Below are positions 16,086 to 24,075 of a DNA stretch of 56,537 nt, in pieces. Below the pieces are notes generated by a model. That model worked only from the letters and a program-made list of their open reading frames with translations, had not been told where the DNA came from and did no database searches. Each line of letters starts with the position of its first letter. The first letter of the stretch is position 1. The position numbers and the translations under genes were made by a program. Origin of the DNA: an uncultured bacterium (GTDB taxonomy: Bacteria; Actinomycetota; Coriobacteriia; Coriobacteriales; Coriobacteriaceae); the NCBI GenBank assembly GCA_905215445.1, contig CAJMPZ010000007.1:1-56537 (forward strand). Reading direction: 5' to 3'.

Positions 16086-16111
16086 GCGTGATTTCCCTAG
16101 GGGAATCACGC
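16086..16111. repeat. 26-bp near-perfect palindrome
   Basis: GCGTGATTTCCCTAGGGGAATCACGC, one T-G pair short of perfect. Its left half, CGTGATTTCCCTAGGG, repeats 16047-16062 inside the adjacent terminator loop. Confidence 0.75.
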
Positions 16112-16142
16112 CATCAGACGAACAACTCAGCCGAGCAGCTCG

Positions 16143-16616
16143 CTACTCCTCCCAGTAGGCGTCGGCAAGCAGCTTAAAGCAGATCTTCTTGATCGGTTGT
16201 GCGCCATCGCCCGGGAACTCGAGCGTGGGCATGTGAGGCTCGCCGGCAACGAACAGCGCAAACTTGTCGTCGGCAAGATCGCCGGCGATCGAAGCGTCGG
16301 AATCGACCAGATCGTAGTCGTCCTTCTCGTCAAACTCCTGAACCAGCGTCAGGCTGCCCGTGGCGACCTTAAAGGCCTCGCGACCCTCGACGTCGATCTG
16401 CAGGTCGTGATAGCGCTGATGCGTCTCATAGTGAGCCTCGGCCTCGGGACGCGTCGTGGGAGCCATGACGTTCGCATAGACCTTGTCGCCCAGAATCGGA
16501 TGGCTGCCGACCTCGAGCTCTGCCGGGTCGTTCTCCTCGAGCCAGTCGATCAGCACGTCGAGGCCCTTGAGAATTCCGCGGTACTCCTCGATATCGCCCA
16601 ATGCACCGTAAATCAT
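16143..16616 (-). CDS. YhcH/YjgK/YiaL family protein
   Basis: 157-residue cupin-like protein (DUF386) starting MIYGALGDIEEYRGIL, with THQRYHDLQIDVEGREAF, where His residues form the metal site, and the C-terminal PHMPTLEFPGDGAQPIKKIC. Members are linked to catabolism of sialic acid and other amino sugars and some have N-acetylneuraminate anomerase activity. AGAGGGGA precedes the ATG. It sits directly downstream of a nagA remnant and lacC copy 2, in keeping with an amino-sugar locus; exact substrate unknown. Confidence 0.85.
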   Translation of the reverse strand: MIYGALGDIEEYRGILKGLDVLIDWLEENDPAELEVGSHPILGDKVYANVMAPTTRPEAEAHYETHQRYHDLQIDVEGREAFKVATGSLTLVQEFDEKDDYDLVDSDASIAGDLADDKFALFVAGEPHMPTLEFPGDGAQPIKKICFKLLADAYWEE

Positions 16617-16648
16617 CTAAATCCCCTCTCGGATCGCTTCTTTGGCGG

Positions 16649-16781
16649 CTAATCGGCAAACGCGTTATCGATGCTGTTGCCACCCACATACGCCTCGACC
16701 AGGGTAAGGTCGGGATTGAACACGACAAACTCGGCGTCGCGCCCCAGCATAATGCTACCGCACTTGTCGTCGACATGAGCT
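16649..16781 (-). pseudogene. 3' remnant of a nagA paralogue
   Basis: Reading the minus strand to a TAG at 16649-16651 gives about 42 residues (KCGSIMLGRDAEFVVFNPDL, then VEAYVGG) that align without gaps to the C-terminus of the intact NagA at 19508-20677, with roughly 29 of 42 identical by eye. Nothing upstream in this frame resembles the rest of NagA; lacC copy 2 begins 30 bp away. The divergence from the intact gene argues for an old, separate nagA truncated by rearrangement, not a fresh duplicate. Confidence 0.75.
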
Positions 16782-16813
16782 AGCAAGCAATGCCGGGGCC
16801 GACGCCCAGGCTT

Positions 16814-17749
16814 TTACAGCTCGGTCACGACAACGCCGTTGTAGACCTCGTCCCAACGGTCCATGACCAGATGGCCGGTCATGGGATCCATGGCATTGAG
16901 CTTGCCGCAGGTGTTGGCGGTACGCAGCACCGTCTCGTCATCCGCGCCAGCAGCAATCGCATGCGCGAAGCCGGCAATGGTCGAATCGCCAGAGCCCGTA
17001 GCGTTAACGGCGGGGATATCGGGGGTCTTGGCGCGGAATGCACGGCCATTATGGAAGCCCACGGAGCCGGCAGCGCCCATGGACACGACGACCCAGGGGA
17101 TATCGGAGAAGCGGGCATCAGAGGCGAGCGCGGCGCGGAGCTCGTCCACATCGTCGGTGGTAAAGCTCGTGCCCAGAAGGCCGTTAATCTCGGTCAGGTT
17201 AGGCTTGACCAGCTCGGGCTTAATTTCGGACTTAAGGGCGGCCTCGAGCGAAGCACCCGAGGTATCGAGCAGCACCTTGGCGCCGGCGTTCTCGGCAATA
17301 CCCGTGATCTTGGCGTAGTAGCCCGCCTCGACACCACGGGGCAGCGAACCCGAGATGGTAACGACAGCGGCCTTGCTCGCAAGCTCGGCGAACTTGGCGG
17401 TAAAGGCATCGAGCTCCTCGGGGGCAATCGTCGGGCCGCTCTCGAGTAGCTCGGTCTGGTTGCCGGCGTGGAGGATGTTAAGGCAAATGCGAGTCTCGCC
17501 CTTGATGGGTACAAAATCATTCTTAATGCCGTTGGCATCCATGAGCTCGGCCATGTAGGCGCCCATGTGGCCGCCGAGTAGACCGGTTGCCACAACGTCG
17601 TCGCCCAGCTGACCCAGTACACGGGCCACGTTGAGACCCTTGCCGCCGGCGGTCTTTTCGGGCGTCACACGGTTAACGTCGTCGATAATGAGCTCATCGA
17701 GCTGATAGCGTGTATCGACGGACGGGTTCATCGTAACGGTGAGGATCAT
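16814..17749 (-). CDS. lacC: Tagatose-6-phosphate kinase (PfkB family), copy 2
   Basis: 311 residues, same length as copy 1 and about 86 percent identical by eye, with the same GGKGLNVARVL and AVNATGSGDS catalytic motifs. It phosphorylates tagatose-6-phosphate. ATAAGGAG precedes the ATG. Position beside nagA and agaS suggests it serves the amino-sugar route, where AgaS makes tagatose-6-phosphate from galactosamine-6-phosphate. Preceded by lacX copy 2 by 59 bp, the same order as in the lac cluster. A 1-phosphofructokinase role is the alternative. Confidence 0.87.
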   Translation of the reverse strand: MILTVTMNPSVDTRYQLDELIIDDVNRVTPEKTAGGKGLNVARVLGQLGDDVVATGLLGGHMGAYMAELMDANGIKNDFVPIKGETRICLNILHAGNQTELLESGPTIAPEELDAFTAKFAELASKAAVVTISGSLPRGVEAGYYAKITGIAENAGAKVLLDTSGASLEAALKSEIKPELVKPNLTEINGLLGTSFTTDDVDELRAALASDARFSDIPWVVVSMGAAGSVGFHNGRAFRAKTPDIPAVNATGSGDSTIAGFAHAIAAGADDETVLRTANTCGKLNAMDPMTGHLVMDRWDEVYNGVVVTEL

Positions 17750-17808
17750 TTTTAGCTCCTTATCTCGCAGGCTCCTTGTGCCTCGCGATACGAGTCGACA
17801 AAACGGAA

Positions 17809-18690
17809 TTACAGAATCTCAATCGTGAACGAGCGAACGACGGTCTCCTTGGGCTTGGCGACAAGGCAGCCACGCTTATGCTCAAGCACGTCGTCCTCAT
17901 CGGAGCAGGTCGAAAGGCCGCCCCAAGGCTCAACTGCCACAAAATCGCCCTCGGGCTTGCTCCACACAATGAGATATGGGAAGCCCTCAAAGCTCAGGCG
18001 GACGCCCTTGTCCTCGCCCTTTTTGGAAAGCATGACCTGGCGGCTCTCGAGCACGTCAAAGATGGTCTCCGCAAAATCGAAGAGCTCGTGCGACAGGGGC
18101 AGCGTCTTTCCCACCATGGGGTTCTTGGAGCGCTTGTCCACGTCAATCAAGCCAGTCGAAGGGACAGCGGTGCAAAGCTCTGCAGCCTCTTCTTTCTCAA
18201 AGCGCAACTCGTAGTCCGTATAGGCCTCGCCCTCATCGAGCGGGCACCTAAAGCCGGGATGCCCACCGATAAAGAACGGCATATCCTCGGTGCCCTCGTT
18301 GGTAACCTCATAGGAGACACGCACGGCGGCGTCCTCGAGCGTATAGCGGGCGACGAGCCTAAACGGATACGGATAATCGCTCAGCAGCGCGGCGTTATCC
18401 TCCGAAGCCAGGCACATAGCCAACTCGTTCTCGCCTTGGCTCAGCAGCTTCCACTCCTGCTTGCGCGCAAAGCCGTGGCGAGCGAGCTTTACATGATGCC
18501 CGGCAAACGTCATGGCGCTGTTGTCGCGCAAGCCTCCGCAAATCGGGAAGCAAATCGGCGCCTGGCCGGACCACACGGTGGGATCACCCTGCCACAAGTA
18601 CTCGCGACCTCCGGCCTCAATCGAGGTAAACGAGCCACCAGCCGTGGAAACCTTAATAGAAATCGAATCGTTGGAGAGAGCGTATTCCAT
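17809..18690 (-). CDS. lacX: LacX-type aldose 1-epimerase family protein, copy 2
   Basis: 293 residues, collinear with copy 1 (GREYLWQGDPTVWSGQAPIC, GGHPGFRCPLDEGE, VAVEPWGGLSTC). AAAGGAT lies before the ATG. It forms a two-gene unit with lacC copy 2. Its promoter must lie in the 157-bp divergent region shared with the flavodoxin-like gene; one GAACA half-site is at 18704-18708 but no full operator is visible. Probably acts on a hexose phosphate or free hexosamine intermediate; function unproven in the family. Confidence 0.8.
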   Translation of the reverse strand: MEYALSNDSISIKVSTAGGSFTSIEAGGREYLWQGDPTVWSGQAPICFPICGGLRDNSAMTFAGHHVKLARHGFARKQEWKLLSQGENELAMCLASEDNAALLSDYPYPFRLVARYTLEDAAVRVSYEVTNEGTEDMPFFIGGHPGFRCPLDEGEAYTDYELRFEKEEAAELCTAVPSTGLIDVDKRSKNPMVGKTLPLSHELFDFAETIFDVLESRQVMLSKKGEDKGVRLSFEGFPYLIVWSKPEGDFVAVEPWGGLSTCSDEDDVLEHKRGCLVAKPKETVVRSFTIEIL

Positions 18691-18847
18691 TACCCATCCT
18701 TTCGAACAACTGCTTTATTTCACGCAAGCGCCCGTTTCAATCCTAACCATAGAACAAACCCGCACGCTCATCGATGCGTCCGGTATCCCGGCCATGTAAC
18801 GGGGTACCATACAGACATTGATGCAATTACAGCTGAAAGGCCTTCTT

Positions 18848-19432
18848 ATGCGAACCATCATTCTTTATGCCTCACGCCACCACGGCAATACGAAAAAGCT
18901 CGTGGACGCCATTGTCGAGGCGCACCCCGAAATCGATACCCTCGACGTGAAAACACTCGGCAAAAACGAGTATCCCAACCTGCACGAATACCATCTGATT
19001 GGTGTCGCCACGGGCATCTATTACTCCGAGATCGACAAGGACATGGCACGCGTGCTCACTAACGTGTTGCAGCCGCAGGACAAGGTGTTTGGCCTTATGA
19101 CCTACGGTGGAAAAAACAAGTGGTACGGCAAGGATATCGATGGCATCTGCCGCATGAGGCAGGCCATCTTTATGGGTGTCTACGGCTGCCCCGGCTTTGA
19201 TACGTGGGGGCCGTTCAAGCTCGCCGGCGGCGTCCAGAAGGGGCACCCGACCGCTGAGGAAATTAAGGGTGCCGTCGACTTCTTCGACAAGATCGAAGAC
19301 GAGTATGGAGACATCATCGTCGAAGAGTACGCCAAGCGCGAGAAGCGCCTAGCATACGAGAAGGAGCATCCTGCAGGAGGCCTGGTGGCCGGCGTTAAGC
19401 GTACGGCAAAGAAAATCGCTAGCAAGCTGTAA
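18848..19432 (+). CDS. Flavodoxin-like protein
   Basis: 194 residues of the flavodoxin/FMN-binding type. The N-terminal phosphate-binding loop (IILYASRHHGNTKKLVDAIV) replaces the usual T-x-T-G-N-T with SRHHGNTKK. A second FMN-loop region (GLMTYGGKNKWYGKDIDG) follows. The C-terminus is Lys-rich (AGVKRTAKKIASKL). ATG at 18848 with GAAAGG upstream is preferred to one ten codons earlier. It reads opposite to the flanking lacX and nagA genes and has its own terminator, so it looks functionally independent of the amino-sugar genes. Redox partner unknown. Confidence 0.8.
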   Translation: MRTIILYASRHHGNTKKLVDAIVEAHPEIDTLDVKTLGKNEYPNLHEYHLIGVATGIYYSEIDKDMARVLTNVLQPQDKVFGLMTYGGKNKWYGKDIDGICRMRQAIFMGVYGCPGFDTWGPFKLAGGVQKGHPTAEEIKGAVDFFDKIEDEYGDIIVEEYAKREKRLAYEKEHPAGGLVAGVKRTAKKIASKL

Positions 19433-19463
19433 CTGTAAAGGTGCTTTTGAGCGTTTAACCCGT

Positions 19464-19504
19464 ACGGCGGGTCCGAGCAGATTCGGGCCCGCCGTCTTTT
19501 TCTT
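19464..19504 (+). terminator. Terminator of the flavodoxin-like gene
   Basis: ACGGCGGGTCCGA (19464-19476) pairs with TCGGGCCCGCCGT (19483-19495), one mismatch, followed by CTTTTTCTTT. Confidence 0.85.
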
Positions 19505-19507
19505 TCG

Positions 19508-20677
19508 TTACTCGGTAAAGGCGTTGCCGACGCTCTGGCCGCCAACATACGTCTCGACGAGGGTGAGCTCATGGTCGAACACGACAAAGTCGGCGTCGCG
19601 ACCCGGCATGATGCTGCCGCACTTATCCTCGATGTGCGCGGAGCGTGCCGGTACCTCGGTTGCCATGCGAATGGCGATATCGGCGCTGGCGATGCCCCAG
19701 TCGACGATGTTCTTGACGCCCTGGGCAAGCGTGAGCACCGAACCGGCAATGCTCTTGCCATCGGCGAGCCAGCACAGGTTGTCCTTCATGATGACGTCCA
19801 TGCCGCCGCTGGTGTAGCTGCCCTCGGGCATGCCGCCGCAGCCCAGGCAGTCGGTGATGAGTACCGTGTGCTGCCAGCCCTTGGCCTGCAGCAGCGCCTT
19901 GATGGCGGCAGGGTTTACGTGCTTGCCGTCACAGATGATCTCGGCGTAGGTCTCGGACGTGGACATAGCAGCACCCACGACACCGGGCTCACGGTGATGC
20001 AGCCCGCGCTGGCCGTTATAGGTATGCGTAAAGCAGCTGGCACCGGCGTTGATGGCGGCGATGCACTCATCGTAGGTGGCGTCGGAGTGACCGATGCTGG
20101 TCACCACACCCTTGGCGTTCAGAGCAGCCGCATAAGCAGCGGCACCGTCGCGCTCGGCCGCCATGGCGCTCTTAACGATGCGACCGCCCGCAGCCTCCTG
20201 CCACTGATCAAAGACCTCCTCGGAGGGATCGATAAGATAAGCGGGGTTCTGCGCGCCCACGTGCTTCATGGTAAAGAAGGGGCCCTCCAGGTAGATGCCC
20301 TGAATGCGAGCACCGCAGAAGTCGGGGCCGCGACCCTCGTCCGCCTGAGCGATGGCGGCGCAGGCGTCCTTGATCTGCTCGACGCCATCGGTGAACGTCG
20401 TGGGTAGCCAGCTGGTGGTACCGCGACGGGCGAGCTCGGTCGAGCTGATATCAATGCCCTCGGGATCGTTATCGGTAGTCGAGTGGTTATAGAAGCCATG
20501 AATGTGGGTGTCGACCATACCCGGTGCGATCCACGATCCAGTGTAGTCCTTAATCTCGCAAGAGGGCTCGTCGGCCTGCCAGGCGCCAAAGACGCCATCC
20601 TCGACCATAAGATAGCCGCCCAGTTGCGGGCCTGCCGGCAAGAAGAACTTGTCAGCCTTAATTGCGTACGTGCTCAT
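19508..20677 (-). CDS. nagA: N-acetylglucosamine/galactosamine-6-phosphate deacetylase
   Basis: Removes acetate from N-acetylhexosamine-6-phosphate. 389 residues of the amidohydrolase TIM barrel: metal-binding GMVDTHIHGF, YLEGPFF with the metal-ligand Glu, SIGHSDATYDECIAAINAGA and TDCLGCGGMPEGSY with the catalytic Asp, ending in the beta-sandwich segment PGRDADFVVFDHELTLV. ATG at 20677 is chosen because AAGGAG sits five bases upstream; a GTG two codons earlier overlaps that site. It lies 118 bp downstream of agaS. With AgaS as partner the substrate is more likely GalNAc-6-phosphate (AgaA role), but dual use is possible. Confidence 0.9.
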   Translation of the reverse strand: MSTYAIKADKFFLPAGPQLGGYLMVEDGVFGAWQADEPSCEIKDYTGSWIAPGMVDTHIHGFYNHSTTDNDPEGIDISSTELARRGTTSWLPTTFTDGVEQIKDACAAIAQADEGRGPDFCGARIQGIYLEGPFFTMKHVGAQNPAYLIDPSEEVFDQWQEAAGGRIVKSAMAAERDGAAAYAAALNAKGVVTSIGHSDATYDECIAAINAGASCFTHTYNGQRGLHHREPGVVGAAMSTSETYAEIICDGKHVNPAAIKALLQAKGWQHTVLITDCLGCGGMPEGSYTSGGMDVIMKDNLCWLADGKSIAGSVLTLAQGVKNIVDWGIASADIAIRMATEVPARSAHIEDKCGSIMPGRDADFVVFDHELTLVETYVGGQSVGNAFTE

Positions 20678-20744
20678 ATGCACTCCTTGCTTCTAAAGCA
20701 GTTGACTGTGGTGATGCTTATACCCAGCTCAGGTAAAACAAAAA

Positions 20745-20776
20745 GCGCCCGCCCGCCGTTATGAGCGGACGGGCGC
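20745..20776 (-). terminator. agaS terminator
   Basis: GCGCCCGCCCGC (20745-20756) with GCGGACGGGCGC (20765-20776), one mismatch; TTTTTGTTTT follows on the minus strand. It separates agaS from nagA, so nagA depends on read-through or its own promoter. Confidence 0.8.
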
Positions 20777-20795
20777 CCTTACAGGGGGGACGCGA

Positions 20796-21962
20796 TTAAG
20801 CGGTGAAGGGGTGAATCGTCACGCCCTTAACCACGCGGTTGACCGTGCCGGTGGGGCTCGGCGTATCGGGCGTGTTGCCCACGCGCACGGAGTTGAGCAG
20901 GCTGATGGCCTGGGCAAACATCACGAACGGCAGGGCAAGGTAGCCCTCGGGGAGTGCCTCATAGCCCTTAAAGGTGAAGGACTCGCCCTCGTAGACGGTA
21001 GCGCCATCCTGCTGAACGGCAACGGTGTGCTGAGCGATCTCGTCGCCACCGATCTCGTTGAGGATGTCGATATCGTACTGACGGGTGTAGGCATCGTTGT
21101 TGACGAACACGAACACGAGGGTCTTGTCGTCGACGAAGGACTTGGGTCCGTGACGATAACCCATAGAGGTGTCGTAGGAAGTAGCGACTAGACCGTGAGC
21201 GAGCTCGAGGATCTTGAGCTGGCTCTCCTGGGCAAGGCCACCGAAGGAGCCGGAACCCAAGTAGGTCACGCGGTTGAAGTCGCCAGCCAGGTAATCGGCA
21301 ACCTCGGACTCGCGAGCGATGACCTCCTCGCCCATCTTGGCGATGGTCTCGACCCACTCGGCCTTCTGCTCGTCGGAAGCCTCGTCAAAGATGAGGGTAG
21401 AGAGCAGGGTCATGCAGGTGTAGGAACCGGTCATGGCGAAGCCCTTGTCGTTGGCGCGCGGGATGAGCAGCGTCAGCGCATTGGGGTCATCAGCGGACTC
21501 GACAGCGAGCTTGCCCTCGGGAGCGCAGGTGATGTTGAGGAACTTGACGTTGTGGACGAGCTCCTTGGCAACGGCGACGGCGGCAAGGCTCTCGGGGCTG
21601 TTGCCAGAGCGGGCAAAGGAAACCACGAGCGTGGGATCCTCGGCGCGCAGGAAGTCGCGCGGGGCGCTCACGATATCGGTCGTGGCGATGGGCTTAAAGT
21701 CGTAGAGATCAGTGTTGCCAGCGTGACGCAGGTACGGGGCGCAGGTATCGCCAACATAGTCGGACGTACCGGCACCGGTGAAGACAACGGACAGACGGCC
21801 CTCGCCCATAGCGCGAGCCTCAGCCAGAAAGGCCTCGATGGCCTCCTTGTTCTCGCGATAGATGTTGAGCGTATCACGCCAAAGCTCGGGCTGCTGAGCA
21901 ATCTCGGCCGTGGTGATCTGGGCGCCGAGCTCGGTGAGCTCCTCGACACTCTTCTCGAACAT
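20796..21962 (-). CDS. agaS: SIS-domain sugar isomerase/deaminase AgaS
   Basis: Converts galactosamine-6-phosphate to tagatose-6-phosphate and ammonia. 388 residues with two SIS domains: VVFTGAGTSDYVGDTCAPYL and VVSFARSGNSPESLAAV in the first, YLGSGSFGGLAQESQLKILE and MGYRHGPKSFVDDKTL in the second. AGAGAGAGGT precedes the ATG. A NagR/DasR-type operator (22024-22037) lies 62 bp upstream. Product feeds LacC copy 2. A glucosamine-6-phosphate deaminase of the SIS type is possible but the AgaS-like length and motifs favour this call. Confidence 0.88.
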   Translation of the reverse strand: MFEKSVEELTELGAQITTAEIAQQPELWRDTLNIYRENKEAIEAFLAEARAMGEGRLSVVFTGAGTSDYVGDTCAPYLRHAGNTDLYDFKPIATTDIVSAPRDFLRAEDPTLVVSFARSGNSPESLAAVAVAKELVHNVKFLNITCAPEGKLAVESADDPNALTLLIPRANDKGFAMTGSYTCMTLLSTLIFDEASDEQKAEWVETIAKMGEEVIARESEVADYLAGDFNRVTYLGSGSFGGLAQESQLKILELAHGLVATSYDTSMGYRHGPKSFVDDKTLVFVFVNNDAYTRQYDIDILNEIGGDEIAQHTVAVQQDGATVYEGESFTFKGYEALPEGYLALPFVMFAQAISLLNSVRVGNTPDTPSPTGTVNRVVKGVTIHPFTA

Positions 21963-22023
21963 TTCTAATACCTCTCTCTAGAAGTAATCCTCTGACGTGC
22001 AATTATACACTTCGGTTGGTTAT

Positions 22024-22037
22024 CTGGTAGTAACCAG
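22024..22037. promoter_or_regulatory. NagR/DasR-type operator upstream of agaS
   Basis: CTGGTAGTAACCAG, with CTGGT/ACCAG arms around a 4-bp centre, flanked by AT-rich bases. Matches the site at 26315-26327 and lies between agaS and the GntR gene. Confidence 0.7.
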
Positions 22038-22076
22038 TTAAATACAAAGAATCATCATATGGAAACGGTGCAGACA

Positions 22077-22808
22077 CTAATCGCTACGCTGGTGGTAAAC
22101 CTTGTATTTAAACTGATCGGCACGAGCAACCGAGAGCGTATACTCCACAACCTCGTTTGACTCGTTATACGTAGTCCTAACCAAATCGAGCACAGGCGAG
22201 CCCTCGACGATTTCCAAAAGGTGGGCATCGGTGGGACGGGCTATGCTCGCATAGAACTCCTCTTCGGCCACGCGTATCTTTTGCTGAAAGTCTTGCTCAA
22301 TCACATCGTAAAGCGGCTTGCACTCCAGCAGCGGTCGCTTTAGGGACAGAAATTGACGAACCGGTAGATAGCTGCGTTCGACCATCATGGGCATGTTGTC
22401 GGCAGAACGAAGGCGCTTGAGCTTAAAAATGCGATCACCGATACGTAATCCCATATGCTCGGCCAGATTCTTATCGGCCTCCATCTCGCAAAAATCGAGA
22501 ATCGTGGTCTCGGGGTCGCGACCCATCGCGCGCATCTGCTCGGTAAAGCTGTAGGACTGCATAAGATTGGTTGCCTTTGCCGAACGGTCGGTCACAAAGG
22601 TACCGCGACCGTGCTGCCGAACCACCAGTCCTAAACGCTCCAGTTCCTGCAGAGCCAGGCGTACCGTAGTGCGCGAGAGACCATAGCGCTCCGAAAGTTC
22701 GCGCTCGGAAGGAATCATGTCACCGGCGCGATATTCATGGTCAATCTTTTCGGTCAGAATATCGACCAGCTGATCGTACAGCGGTTGCTTGCGCGCTCCG
22801 ATCGCCAT
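22077..22808 (-). CDS. nagR: GntR-family repressor, HutC subfamily (NagR/DasR-like)
   Basis: 243 residues. The N-terminal winged helix (IPSERELSERYGLSRTTVRL, then QHGRGTFVTD) is followed by a UTRA effector domain (ERSYLPVRQF, EEEFYASIARPTDAHLL, VEYTLSVARADQFKYKV). NagR/DasR proteins respond to aminosugar phosphates and bind ACCA/TGGT-armed palindromes; such sites lie upstream of agaS and upstream of the PTS operon on either side of this gene. ATG at 22808 has AGGGAGGA at good spacing; the longer frame would need a TTG. It therefore probably coordinates uptake and catabolism of an N-acetylhexosamine. Confidence 0.86.
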   Translation of the reverse strand: MAIGARKQPLYDQLVDILTEKIDHEYRAGDMIPSERELSERYGLSRTTVRLALQELERLGLVVRQHGRGTFVTDRSAKATNLMQSYSFTEQMRAMGRDPETTILDFCEMEADKNLAEHMGLRIGDRIFKLKRLRSADNMPMMVERSYLPVRQFLSLKRPLLECKPLYDVIEQDFQQKIRVAEEEFYASIARPTDAHLLEIVEGSPVLDLVRTTYNESNEVVEYTLSVARADQFKYKVYHQRSD

Positions 22809-22892
22809 CCTATCCTCCCTTTTGCTCAAACTAGGCTACTACCTTGGGTGTTTAGCATTATCTGTCTGCCATACCCGAATCATCAAGAAAAC

Positions 22893-22926
22893 AAAAGCCG
22901 CGCGCTCTTTCGAGCACGCGGCTTTT
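22893..22926 (-). terminator. Terminator of the mannose-type PTS operon
   Basis: 15-bp stem with one mismatch (22893-22907 with 22912-22926, loop TTTC) flanked by A4/T4; TTTTGTTTTC follows on the minus strand. Confidence 0.82.
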
Positions 22927-22992
22927 AACATACACATGGCTTAAGGGGTCGGGGTGTGAGCCGCGTAGGGACACACCCCTCAAGCTAGAGCC

Positions 22993-24075
22993 TTACCAGA
23001 TGCTCGGCCAGAGACCAAGCGGGCCAGCGCCCAGGATGCCGAGGACGAAGAGCAGCAGAATGCCCTTGGTCGGGGTCCAGCTGTGCTTAGCGAACATGTA
23101 GTAAAGCAGCAGCGTAAGCATAAGCGGGACGAGCTTCGGGACGATGGTGTTGAGGGTGTCGGCAACAGAGAAGTTGACCGGATCCTCGGTGACGGTAGCG
23201 TAGGTCACGGACTCCATGCCGTTGCCCAGATCGGCGACGCCGCACTTGACCTCGTTGCCGTCGGCATCGACGGCGGTGAGGGCGTTGCCGTCCTCATCGG
23301 TCATGGCGATGGTACCGGCCTCAGCGGTCTCGGTATCGATGCCCTCCATACCGGTGAAGTTCTCGGCCTCCTTCTCGGAGACGATCACGGTAGTAGGGGC
23401 AAGGCCACGGGTGGTGCCGTTGGGGATCTGGAGGTTGATCTGGGTGCCACCCATGGTGACGACCAGGCAACCGACGACGAAGACGCCCATGATGGAAGCG
23501 GCACGCGTGAAGGCCTGCATGTTGGCGGTCAGAGCGTCAATAGCGCTGGTGCCAAGCTTGTAGGACCAATTCATGAGCCAGAAGCGCAGAGCGAACTGGA
23601 CGACGTTGAAGATCACCAGGAAGATGATCGGCGCAGCGGCGTTGCCGTTGATGGCCATGTTGGAGGTGATGCCGGCCGTGATAGGCACGAGCGTCAGCCA
23701 GAACAGGGCGTCACCGATACCACCGAGCGGGCCCATTGCGGCGACGCGGACGGCGCGGATCGTGGGGATGTCAACCTTGTTCTGCTCGAGCGAAAGCACG
23801 ATACCCATAACAAAGGTGACGAGGAACGGGTGGGTGTTGAAGAACTCCAGGTTGTGGCTCATGGAAGCCGCGAGGTCGTTCTTGTTGGTGTGGATCTTCT
23901 CCAGACCGGGGATGATGGAGTAGAGCCAGCCAGCGGCCTGCATGCGCTCGTAGTTGAACGATGCCTGCAGGAAGCAGGAGCGCCAAGCCATCTTGTTGAG
24001 GGTCTTCTGGTCGAGCTGCGGAGCAGGAGTAAGATCCTCGTAGTGCTCCGGGATCACATACTCATTAGATGCCAT
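22993..24075 (-). CDS. PTS mannose/sorbose-family EIID component
   Basis: Membrane subunit that with EIIC forms the sugar channel. 360 residues, longer than typical EIID (about 270-300). Signature regions include KMAWRSCFLQASFNYERMQAAGW, MGIVLSLEQNK, MGPLGGIGDALFWLTLVP and a C-terminal hydrophobic pair. The extra length is a roughly 80-residue acidic extra-membrane insert (about 240-320; AMTDEDGNALTAVDADGNEV) before the last membrane segments. The start at 24075 overlaps the EIIC stop by 11 bp, implying coupling. Last gene of the operon. Confidence 0.88.
   Translation of the reverse strand: MASNEYVIPEHYEDLTPAPQLDQKTLNKMAWRSCFLQASFNYERMQAAGWLYSIIPGLEKIHTNKNDLAASMSHNLEFFNTHPFLVTFVMGIVLSLEQNKVDIPTIRAVRVAAMGPLGGIGDALFWLTLVPITAGITSNMAINGNAAAPIIFLVIFNVVQFALRFWLMNWSYKLGTSAIDALTANMQAFTRAASIMGVFVVGCLVVTMGGTQINLQIPNGTTRGLAPTTVIVSEKEAENFTGMEGIDTETAEAGTIAMTDEDGNALTAVDADGNEVKCGVADLGNGMESVTYATVTEDPVNFSVADTLNTIVPKLVPLMLTLLLYYMFAKHSWTPTKGILLLFVLGILGAGPLGLWPSIW

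Noticed and set aside
20413..20425. T-box-like string GGTGGTACCGCGA
   Set aside because: It lies inside the nagA coding sequence on the opposite strand, with no leader, specifier stem or terminator.
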